Assembly: GCA_973895155.1 (NCBI GenBank) | Contig: OZ316893.1 | Coordinates: 2,356,001-2,420,000 of the forward strand | Source of the DNA: Marsupella aquatica | Lineage: Eukaryota > Marchantiophyta | DNA: 64,000 nt | Direction: 5' to 3' | Part shown: piece after piece, positions 26,501-36,465 of the stretch | Layout of the letters: each line of letters opens with the position of its first letter | Numbering within the stretch: position 1 is the stretch's first letter | Program-made: the position numbers and the translations under genes | The notes under the pieces: generated by a model | What the model was told of the DNA's origin: nothing | Database searches by the model: none | The model's input: the letters and a program-made list of their open reading frames with translations, nothing else

Positions 26501-29500
26501 GCGCTTCTTGAGAACGAACGAATTGCGAAAAGGGCAGTTGATCAAAAGATCAAGGAACTCGCCCAAAAGAAGAAGGAATGGGATCGCCAATGGGAGGCTG
26601 ACCAAAAGAAAAAAGCAGCGGCTTCTGCAGCAGAAATATTAAACCTTGCAAAGAAGAGAAAGAAGCCTGAGCGTAGCAAGGACAGGGGAGCACATGCCAC
26701 AGTTAGTTCTTCTGATGATTCTTCGAGTGAGAGTGACAAGGAAAGTCGTGGGACTGTCAGCAGTAAGACAACAAAAAAGGAAGAATTTCAGGCTCGAAAG
26801 AGGGAGACTCTTGAAAAATTGGAGCAGCGGAAGAACTTGATGCTGAAAAAAGTGAGAGAAGTCTCACATTCCTTTGTCACTCAAGAGCAAACACACTACG
26901 ACAAAGTCATTTCACATTCAGGTTCATCAACAGCCGTGTCATCCGTATCTCCCAAAGATCGACAGAAACAGCAAGATATTGAAAGAGATCTTTTTGAAGC
27001 TGTAGATGGGGCAGCGTTGGATTTCATGGATGAAGTTGAAGATATTCATTACGGTAGTTTAATCCCAGAGCCAAAATTAGACGGTCTTTCTGACAAAGAA
27101 ATCGCTGCGGCAAAAGCAAAACATGCGAAGGATGTTGCCGATGCCCTTGAGAGGAAGAAGAAAGAGAGGAGTGAAAAGGGTGGATCTAGACCAGGCTCGC
27201 CTTCATCTGGAACTTCTGGTACATCTTATACATCAGGTTTTTCAGATGATGGTTCCGGTGATGAAAGTGATGGTCCAAGCGGTGGAAGTGGCAGAAGCAT
27301 TGGTAGTAGTAAGAAAGCAGCCCTCAAATTCCGTAAGGATAGAGAACTAGGAAAGAATGGGAGGAAAATGGATCCTGAAGAGTTTGAGGAACGCAAAGCT
27401 AAATTTTTGGACAAGGCAAGAAAGATATCACAAACCTTTGTCGAGAACGAGCAGGTTCATTATGGCAAGATATTGTCGGAGATAGAATCTGGAGTACGCT
27501 CTCCAGGCTCAGTTGGTTGGTTTTCATCTACATCTTCGCTGTCAACAGAAGATAAGCAAGAAGAACAAGTTTTTGAAAATGAATTTTGCGAAGGGATTGA
27601 GGATGCAGCTGATAAGTTTTTGGACCACTTGGAGGATGCCCAATACGGTTCCAAAGGACAAGTTCCAAGATTGAAGTTGAAAGAAATGAAAGAGCAAGAG
27701 GCTCGAAAAGAAGCTGCAAAATCTGCACAGGAGAGAGAAGAGAGATTGCATGCTCAAGCAGAAATTGAGGAAAGAGCACGCAAGAAAGCTGAAAAGGAGG
27801 CAGCAGAACGTTGGACAAGTGGCAAAAACAAAATTGAAGTCATGATCGATAAAGCAAAGCTTGATGCCGATGAGTACAGTGCTGATGTGAAAGAAGTTAA
27901 AGGAAGGCTGAGTGTTGAGATTAACTTGAAGCGAACAGGAGAACACCCTTATGTGGGATCACCAAAGGCACAAGACGAGGATAGGATCAAGAAAGAAGAA
28001 GAATTTCGGCAAGCTAGAGAAGCGCAAGAAGCGCAGGAAGCGCAAGAAGCAGAGTATGAAAAACAAAAGAGAGAAGAGGCTGAGCAGCGGGAAATACAAA
28101 TGCAGAAGCAAATCGCAAGACAAGCAAAAGAAGCAAAAGAAGATGCACAAAGGCGTGCTCAGCAAGAGGCAGCAGAGAGAGAACAATACCGGGGCCTTAC
28201 AAGGGAGGAAGATAGAAGGAGGCAGCAGCTGGAAGCAAAGCTAGCTTCGGGCATGCCACTCACGGATGAGGAGGCTCAAGAGCTAAAAGCACTACTATCC
28301 AAAATGCGAGGGAAATCTGGGCTCAATTCGAGAGAGGAGGCAAGAATGAAAGAGTTGGAAGCAAAAATAGCTGCAGGAATTCCACTCACCGCTGAGGAAG
28401 AGGCTGAGCTCAAGAAACTGAAAGCTAGATATAGAGGAAAGAATGGACTCTCATTAAAGGAGGAGGCAAGATTGCGAGAGCTGGAAGCGAAAATAGCCGC
28501 AGGAATTCCACTCACTGCTGAGGAGATGCTCGAGTTAACCGCATTGAAAGGTAAATTTAGAGGAAAATCTGGGCTCACAGGTAGAGAAGAATCAAGATTC
28601 AGAGAGCTGCAAGCAAAGCTTAAAAGTGGAATTCCTCTCACCGATGAGGAAGAAGCTGAACTCAGAGACTTGAAAGGCGACCTTATTAAAAAATCAGGAT
28701 TGTCTGGTAGAGAGGATGATCGGTTGAGAGCCTTGGAAGAGAAGCTAAGAAGTGGAATCCCTTTGTCTGCTCAAGAGGAGGGAGAACTTAGAGCGTTGAG
28801 ATCTAAGGTAATCCGTGGTTCTGGATTAACAGGAGGCCAAGAATCTCGATTGGCGGATCTAGAAGAAAGGATGAGAAGTGGAATAGCTCTAACAGGAGAG
28901 GAGGAGGAAGAGCTTAGATTACTTAAAGGCACAGTGATAGGAATATCTGGATTGACAGGAGGGGAAGAACAACGACTGAAAGACTTGGAAGCAAAACTCA
29001 AGAGTGGAATACCGCTCTCGGATGAGGAGGAGGCTGAGCTAAAGAGACTACAAAAGAAGCTCAAAACTCAACTCTCATCTTCAGAGGATGAAAGGAGAAA
29101 AGAACTGGAAGGAAAGCTAGCTGCAGGCATTCCACTTTCAGAAGAGGAGGAGAGAGAATTGCGAGAGTTGCAAGCAAAACGATGGGGCGAATGGCCACTC
29201 TCAGCTGCTGAAGATGCACGTAGGAAAGAGCTCGAAGCAAAGTTGCGAAGTGGAATCCCGCTTACACCTGAAGAGGAGGCGGAGCTGAGGGCTTTGCAAG
29301 CAAAGATAAAGGAAAAGTTTCCAAATACAGAGCTCGGAGAGGTGGACATGTCTAAATCGGAAGAAATGAGAAAGAAAGGGAAACTACCATTCATAGACAA
29401 GGATATGCAAGGGTTCATCAAAGAGAATATTAGAGGGGTGCTAGGACATCTAGAGAACATCACGGAAGTAATCGTTCAAAGGCAGGAAAAACTAAAGCAC

Positions 29501-29695
29501 GACGGAGAGACTTTGGCTGCTACATCAGGGGCAGCTATGGATGTTCTGAAGGCATCCGAGGGATCTGGAGGAAGTACTCCTGGAACTCCAAGGAGCAAAG
29601 GAGGAGGTAGTAAACCGAGTACACCCAGAGGAGGGAAATCACACTCACCTCATGGCGACAAAGGAGAGCACAGCAGATTCAAGGAGGAGCCGTAG
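23567..29695 (+). CDS. Large coiled-coil protein with nine 42-residue GIPLT-EE repeats
   Basis: Five exons join in phase: 23567-23913, 24173-24234 (donor may be 3 bases later), 24855-24952, 25154-25330, and a single 3.3-kb exon 26366-29695; total about 1337 residues. Residues 75-340 are heptad-like coiled coil. A domain of roughly 90 residues occurs twice (from about 390 and 580), each with FV-EQ-HY-KI and later E-FE-ED-YGS signatures, separated by Ser/Gly-rich linkers. A very acidic/basic helical stretch follows. From about 850 to 1212 come nine repeats of a GIPLT-EE-EL core, spaced 126 bases apart except one 120. The C-terminus is Gly/Ser/Lys-rich and disordered. No signal peptide or membrane segment. 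I do not recognise the family; a scaffold or cytoskeletal role is inference from composition only. Confidence 0.85.
28200..29316 (+). repeat. Coding tandem repeat, 126-bp unit, nine copies
   Basis: The GIPL-type codons start at 28250, 28376, 28502, 28628, 28754, 28880, 29006, 29126 and 29252: a constant 126-base period with one 120-base step. Each unit encodes a helix (R-ELEAKL), a short turn (SGIPLT/S), a second helix (EEEAELRALK) and a linker (GKSGL). Copies have diverged at the DNA level but keep the protein pattern. Confidence 0.9.
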
Positions 29696-32289
29696 AAGTT
29701 GACGAGAACGTTTAAGCACATAAATGAAGGATGGTCACGCAGAATATATTTCAAACCATATATATTTAACCCAATAGCAGGAGATAAAATGAAACTTAGG
29801 GTGACTAGCATTTGAAATTGATTGACACGGATCGATGTTGGAGGTTAAATGAGGAGATGAGACTCAAACTAGTTTTATTGAATGATGCAATTTTGCGCCA
29901 CCTACGTAGTAATTGTGGTTAGTTTACGTTTCGGTGGGATTCTGTGCCTGGTTGTTGTTAGGTCATTGGATTCCCGGTAAAGTGTGTGCCCTCCCGGAGC
30001 ATACTCTGTAAATTTACGAAATCATTATTGACATGACAAGATCTTTTAGTTGTAAAGACGTACGATGGAGAAACTGTTGTGATCTTTAACAACACAAAAC
30101 CAAGTTAGAGTAAGAATTCGTTTCATCGTGTACGTACGAATGATCAAATCGATCTAAAATTGATTCACGTGACTGACGTGACAAGGTGCTCTCTCCTTTT
30201 TCTCATGTTTTCTTTGTCATATATCGTCTCACAAACGTTCACGTTCAGGCCTGTTCTGAAGCCGGTAAGTATGTTGAAACTTTCACTTTTATCTAGGTCA
30301 ACCATGTGGACTGATTTCCTCATCACACCCAATATAAGATCAGGCAGTGAAGCATTGAAAGGATTCACTGCGAGTGGTTTGGTCGTTTGCACATATATTG
30401 GAATTGAAGCTGTTAGTTGAACAAGTTCAATTGCTCAAGTATTTTGTTAAGTAAGAAGATACACAGCAACTACAGTAATCACCGAGGTTGTGTACTTTCT
30501 GGCATGAAAAGGAAGGAGAGAGGCTGTGGAGCTCGATCGTTTTGTAATATCCGGCGCAGTACGTCAGTCTTTGCATTTGGAACGGAGAAGACCAGCCTGA
30601 AACTGAACCAGGTCCAGGACATGCTCAACAAGGACACTGAGATAGAAGGAAGCCGACATAGTCAGACGACAATGAAGGAACCCTCAAGAAGAGGCTGCCG
30701 CTGCCCGAGATGGCTGGAAACCTTCTGCGAGAGCTGAAAGGCTCAGCTTGTGATCTGAACAAATTGTTTCACCATCTGAAAGGCAGCTTGATTCAAGAAA
30801 CATAGAAGACAAAGCAAGAAAAGACGACAATGACATGTGCCGTTGGGGAGACAGGAACAAACCCCCCAGATTTCGATTTCTGGAAAGACAGCAGACATTG
30901 ATACTCAGCGAAAGACAACAGCAGCGATCCAGAGGGATTTCGGATGCACGAGCTTGGTTGGTAATCGATGGCCTGAAATTTCTATGGAATGCTTAGTTTT
31001 GATTAAGCTGCTCAAGTGCGAGTGAAATTCATAGCCAAGCAAGATAGGAGCTCTGAAATCTGTTGGGTAGTTCTCAAAGCCGTGATCACGAGCATTTCCG
31101 GAGTAGAGACTGGGAATTACAGAGCGAAGTAAGGTAGAGTCATTTTACACTCTTTACTGAGCTCTACAGACCTGTAGAGGAGGCTGTAAATGAGTGTCAA
31201 CCTGACTTTTAGAAGCCAATCGCCACCAGAGTCAATCTGGATGACATGGGAGTGTAAGGGTTGAATACCCAAGCAGAGTAATTAAGAATTGAGAAGTCGC
31301 GAATGATTTTACATGAGTGTAAGGCTCTACCTTGTCCCTATAAAGTAGGTGTAAACAGGCTGTGAAGAAGGTGTAAAGCAGCTGTTTTAAGTCATGTCGT
31401 TGACAGAGGTGCATGTAAGAGGAGATCAGGACGCATTCACGGGTAGATGGTTCCCGATCCTCTTTACTTTGTGCCGAGGACTATTCGAGGACTTTCTCTA
31501 CCTATTCAGATTTATCTTATTTAAATATAGTACCGTCCGAGCAGAGACATGTACCTTGTCAACGATATGGCCTCCGGCTTCAGGAAATGAATAAACTGCT
31601 AGTTTGCACCTCGTTAACACCCCATTTATACCTACTTTACTTCAAATTGCCTGGCTCCATTCCCCTACTATCTCTTCCATGAGTTGATGCTACATTCCTC
31701 GCTGTCAATTGACCTCGGGAAATTAACAAGAGTTCTATGCTGCGAAAGTACTACCACCTTTAGCATCAAGCTACATATCGACTGGTCTCGGTTGTGTCTT
31801 GACGTGGCTCTTCAGTTGCAATTCGCTGCTTGCATTTCCGAGATCCCATTCAATGCTGCTACCTAGCTTCTAGCCACTTGCAATTTGCAGCATCACTTTC
31901 GCTCTTCAAGCTGCCACCACAAAACTTCAATTGAATGCTGCGCTCTGTTGCCCTTCGTGTTCCTCTGTTGGCAAGACGTACGTCTGTCCAGATTATAGTT
32001 CTTGCCTTTGCGCCGAAGCTGTACTGTCTGCCCTGCTTACTCTGTGCTGGCCACTCGCGATGTCAATCTGTCCTGGCTTCAATTGCAATGTCAATCGTTT
32101 ACTGAAGGGGACTGATTTCACTTGCTCATTGTCGATCATCTACGTACTTGCGTCGACGTTTTCACCTCTCAAACTTCTCATTTCCATTGTATTTTTACAA
32201 AGTCTCTCGAATGAGGATTGCTTGTTTCAGCTGTTAGATGTAAGGGATTGGATGGCCATGAACTTGAGAGACGCAGATGACATAGTCGA
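29696..32289. other. Intergenic, no gene recognised
   Basis: Only short open frames. Around 31135-31335 there are scattered related short motifs (gtagag, ttacactc, gtgtaa) in both orientations, a weak inverted-repeat-like region without clear ends. Confidence 0.4.
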
Positions 32290-32620
32290 TGTCATGTGTC
32301 ATAATGTCAATACAGTCTGCCAGACATTTCGAATCAACGCAGCTCAGGAATATGGCAAGTGCATGGAAGGCTGAAAGTGGATAACGATAGTCCATGATAT
32401 ACAGATCCTTCCCATACTTCGCAAACTGCAAAAGAACTTGGGCACTCGGTGAGGACGCCTGATTCTGCTCCATATCAGCAGCAACAAGCTGGTAAGTCTT
32501 CAAGACTGGAGAAGGACACGACGGCCCGGGAAGAATAGCTTCCAAGACTCAAGCTTATGATTCCACAAAGGGACCTTACTGGTTAGTGCCAAGGTCCATC
32601 CCTTCTCTGTAGCCCACTGC
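32290..32620 (-). pseudogene. Tubby-like protein C-terminal fragment, frameshifted
   Basis: Read on the minus strand, LWNHKLESWKLFFPGR is followed, after a one-base frame change near 32505, by VLKTYQLVAADMEQN, then VLLQFAKYGKDLYIMDYRYPL and SAFHALAIFLSCVDSK. This order and spacing match the end of the tubby domain of plant tubby-like proteins, where a QFGKVGKD-MDYRYPLSAF block and a final DTK lie near the C-terminus. The N-terminal F-box and most of the tubby barrel are absent, and the usual stop after the final K is lost. Intact family members bind phosphoinositides and act with SCF complexes; this copy is not expected to be functional. Confidence 0.65.
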
Positions 32621-34011
32621 CTACGGACTGGAATTCTGCTGCACCCGCAATGCCCAATTGCTGACTTCGATGTAGAAGAGCCACAGCTGCCATGCGCACT
32701 CAAGCCTCCCCCAGGGTTAAGACAAGATAGATGAGACATTTACATGGACCCCCAAAATGCGAAGTGTTTCTTGATGGAACCATGAGTGATCCAGACAGTT
32801 GATAGATCTCAAATCAATGTACTCAAAAGCTCAGGTGGTCGCATGGGGTTAAGTAAGACATATCAATTTAAGGAATGACTTTAAATAATTCGAGTGGCCG
32901 CCCACTTACAACACGTTTCTTTCAGGGATCCCCAGATTCATGTTATTGCATAGATATAACATACCAGCGCAACGAGTCTAATGATGCCCGCATGGGCCTA
33001 CAGTGCACACTTCGCTGTGCCCCACATTTCGTTAATTAACGCTTCAAAGTATGGAGTTCACTTTCTCACCTGGCCGCAGCAGAGTAATGTCTGATCAAGC
33101 CATTTATTGGGCATAAGTTACATCGAAAAGCTTGAGATGATTGGCCAAATGTCTACTAGACTTACTGTACTCAACCTTTGGACACGTACGTCGCTATGCC
33201 CGAAACTTCAAAGCATGGAGTTCGCTTCTTACCTGGCGGCTGCAGATGTCTGATCAAAGTCATTTGTTGGGGAACCAGTAAGTTGTATCTTGGAGGCAGC
33301 TTGAGATCAATCCGATGATCTTGAAGGCAGCTTTAGATGATGAGGATGATGAGCTCATCGATTGCATGGATCAATGAAGAGCAGAATAATAATAATACGA
33401 GAATGATGCGATCGGTCTTTGGCGTTCCAGTATCGTAACCCAGTCTGAAAAGCAAGGATGAAGGGTCATGACTGTATTAATCCTGTTCCGTAGCCACCTT
33501 CCAAATTCCAGTGCCTCCAAAAGTTATTATCCACTTTGACTTTGGACTTTGGAGCTGTTTTTGTTTGGCTCTATGTCACTGGAGCAAAGGACACGCAGCA
33601 GAACGACAACCAGTGCCGCCAGTACACGTTTTGGGCACGATGGTTCCGGAGGGCGCACGTGGCACTGGCAAGCTGGCTGGCCACGTTGTGCTTTTCGTAC
33701 AGGTGGACCAATCAGAAAGAGGCAGCCACCTCCCACTCTGGCCCCATGCCCCTGGCCCAACAGCGGCCAAGGCAAACCAATAACCTTTGGCTGGCTTTAC
33801 TACTCTATATGTGTGGGGCCTGGTCCAATTTTTTTCCACCCACGTAAAATGGAAGGCCTCTTCTACTTGTGAAGATGGACCCATGACCAAGGTATCCTGA
33901 AATGGAATTCATCAATACAAATCACTTGTTTGAGGTGATTTTAGACACAATCCCCACTCCATGTGAGTATTGTCCTGGACATTGGTTTGCCTTGTAAGGC
34001 GGCCGTAATCC
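32621..34011. other. Intergenic, no gene recognised; GC-rich island at 33.5-33.9 kb
   Basis: Overlapping open frames at 33527-33890 exist in several frames on both strands because the stretch is GC-rich and stop-poor; none resembles a protein. The rest is ordinary spacer. Confidence 0.4.
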
Positions 34012-34019
34012 ATTATATG
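34012..34019. repeat. Target site duplication, left copy
   Basis: attatatg immediately before the left arm; identical to the copy at 34997-35004. Confidence 0.88.
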
Positions 34020-34996
34020 ACCCCGAGTTAAATCTACATCACGTTAATGCTCCCCCACTTCCCCGGGGCGCCGTACACTGCCCGTCCCAGTCCCCGATGC
34101 TGCTGCCCGCTCCGGCCCAAGTTTGGCAGAACATAAACCAATACTCTACCATTTTGTCAAGCGCTCCAACCCGATAAACTTTGGGTCATCGACTTTGGGT
34201 TTATGTTTTGGCACCTTCGCTTGCTCCGGCCTGACGACTTAAGTTTGTGTCATCGATTTATTCCTTGTGGAGTCTTGGTTTATGTTCTGGCAACACTTCT
34301 TTCCAACAGAGTCTAAGTGTTCAGGGCAAACCTAGTACTTTGGTTAAGAGTCATGATTTATAAAGTCTTGGTTTATGTTGTGCCAAATACTTATTCTCTA
34401 TGGAGTTGTGATTAATGTTTTGGCAACACTTCTTTCCAAGGGAGTCATGCTTGTTTGGTAACAGTGTCTAAGTGTTCAGGCACAACCTAGTATTTTGGTT
34501 AAGAGTCGTGATTCTAGAGTCTTGGTAGATGTTTTTCCAAATGCTTCTTCTCGATGGAGTCAGGGTTTATGTTCTGTCAACACTTCTTTCCAATGGAGTC
34601 ATACCTATTTTGTAATAGAGTCTCAATGTTCAAGGGGAACCTAATACTTTGGTCGAGAGTCATGACTGATAGAGTCTTGGTTTATGTTGTGCCAAATATT
34701 TATTCTCTATGGAGTGGTGGTTTATGTTTTGGCAACACTTCTTCCAAAAAGTTGATGGCACAAAGTCAATCGGGCCGGAATGGCCGACAAAACATTTTGG
34801 GTGCCAAAACATAAACCTGAAGTCGATGGCGCAAAGTTAATCGGGCCGGAGCGCATGATTTAAATTGTAGAGTATTGGTTTATGTTTTGCCAAACTTGGG
34901 CCGGAGCGGGCAGCACCATCGGGGACTGGGACGGGCAGTGTACGGCGCCCCGGGGAAGTGGGGGAGCATTAACGTGATGTAGATTTAACTCGGGGT
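34020..34996. mobile_element. Fold-back (long-TIR) non-autonomous element with 8-bp TSD
   Basis: Arms 34020-34215 and 34800-34996 are inverted copies of each other over about 196 bases, nearly identical in the outer 130 (accccgagttaaatc at the tip, a GC-rich gccgtacactgcccgtccc core). The element is flanked by a perfect 8-base duplication, attatatg, at 34012-34019 and 34997-35004, so the ends are exact. The interior is made of related blocks and has no coding capacity. An 8-base duplication fits the hAT superfamily, though such long arms are more typical of Mutator-like or fold-back elements. Confidence 0.9.
34250..34765 (+). repeat. Internal tandem-like repeats of the fold-back element
   Basis: A block containing tttatgtt-tggcaacacttctttcca recurs at 34292, 34425, 34579 and 34734 (spacing about 133-155 bases), with aac-taatactttggt and tctatggagt sub-blocks between. 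The tttatgttttggca motif is shared with the inner part of both arms. Confidence 0.75.
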
Positions 34997-35004
34997 ATTA
35001 TATG
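34997..35004. repeat. Target site duplication, right copy
   Basis: attatatg immediately after the right arm; identical to the copy at 34012-34019. Confidence 0.88.
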
Positions 35005-35690
35005 GTCCGGATTTAATCTCAGATGAGTTAAAAAGTACGGGCCCAGATGTTTTGCCAAGTCACCCTAATCAACATGAGACATTTCTTTCTATAAGTCACA
35101 GGAATTGCATTCAATGCTGTCGCTGCAGTAGGGCCAATCATTTTCCTAGAGTTTTGGAAGAGGAGGGAGATGCAGTACTCCCACTGAGGAAGGAATTTGT
35201 GTAGAGAAAGCACGCTGCCCTCTGCCAATTCTATTTTTGCCATGGTTGTCGTTGTATCATTAATTCAACATGAACGAAAGTTTGCAAAACTCCAGTATGT
35301 AATGGGCTGGCCCTTACTCAAGATTGCATGTGTCAATCAGTGCTTAAATTATTTGTTCTTCTAAGAAGGGCAAAGAAAACACCTTGAGAAAACACTCACA
35401 TTCTAGACCTTCTTAATGCCCATCATAGAAAACACCTCGAGAAACCACTCACATTCTTGGTCTTCTTAATAATGCAGGTCATCACTGCTCTCTTTGCAAT
35501 TTTCAAACCAATCGGGAGAAGAATCTAGAGTCATTATGAAGATTCTACCATATCTTTACTAAAATTGAGATACCATTAGGCGTTTAGATGTACTTAATAT
35601 ATGGGTGGTGACCAAAGTATTGTGCATGCTAAGGGTAACAACTACTAGTTGCCCCCTCAAAACTCGAGCCCTTTTAAGGAAACAGGGTAT
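35005..35690. other. Intergenic, no gene recognised
   Basis: A short direct duplication (gaaaacacctcgagaaaccactcacattct and a near copy) lies at 35380-35460. A 71-codon minus-strand frame at 35028-35243 is not recognised and not supported as a gene. Confidence 0.4.
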
Positions 35691-35716
35691 AATTAAGGTC
35701 ATATTCTATTATACAA

Positions 35717-36465
35717 GCTCAATACCCGTGCGTTGCACAAAAAATGTCGTGTCGCCCAAGATGTTGTGAAGAAAAAAGATATTATGTCGGCCAAGATGTC
35801 GTGAAGAGAAAATATGTCATGAAGGAAAAACATGTTGTGTCACCCAAGATGTCATGGAGAAAAAAGATGTTGTGTTGCCCAAGATGTCATGAAGCCTACT
35901 GTCTTGGCTTTGGTCGCCCCAATGCCAAGACCCCTTGGGGCAACGAAATGGCTTGGCTGCCTTTTCTCTGAGAAAATGAGGGTTACATCTCAAGTTTTGG
36001 GTAGTTATTGTTTTATTCTATACAGCCCAATGCCCGTGTGTTGCAGAAAAGATGTCAAGGTGAAAGAGATGTGAATGAGAGAAAGAGATGTCGAGGTGAG
36101 AAAAAGAAGTCAATGTGAAAAGAAATTCATGAGAGAAAAAGTTGTCAAGGCGAGGAAAAGATTTAAAGATGAGAAAAAGATGTGAGGGAGAGAAAGAAAT
36201 GTTGAGGTGAGGGAAAGATGTTTGCGGTGAGATGCATATATATGTCAAGGTGAGAAAAAGGTAAGAGGTTGAGGTGAAAAAAGATGGTGAAGTGAAAAAA
36301 AGATGTAAAGATGAGTAAAAGATGTAGAGGAGAGAAAAAATGTTGAGGGTGAGAAAAAATGGTTGTGATGAAATAAAGATGTCAATGTGAGAAAAAATAG
36401 CAAGATGAGTAAAGGTATCAAGGTAAGGTAAAGTTGTGGTGATTTTCAAAAAACAGTGCGTTGCA
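35717..36465 (+). repeat. Dispersed repeat: CCCGTGCGTTGCAC head plus 15-20 base minisatellite
   Basis: Two heads, caatacccgtgcgttgcac at 35722 and caatgcccgtgtgttgcag at 36028, are each followed by many degenerate copies of a gatgt-gtcaaggtgagaaaa unit of about 15-20 bases. The minus-strand open frame across 36018-36557 only reflects this repeat. The same arrangement, inverted, occurs at 63480-63845. Confidence 0.75.

Noticed and set aside
27528-29463. Minus-strand frames of 90-134 codons, rich in Ser/Phe
   Set aside because: Antisense shadows of the Glu/Lys-rich coiled-coil exon.
33511-33890. Overlapping frames of 80-107 codons in five frames
   Set aside because: GC-rich, stop-poor stretch; no frame stands out and no family is recognised.
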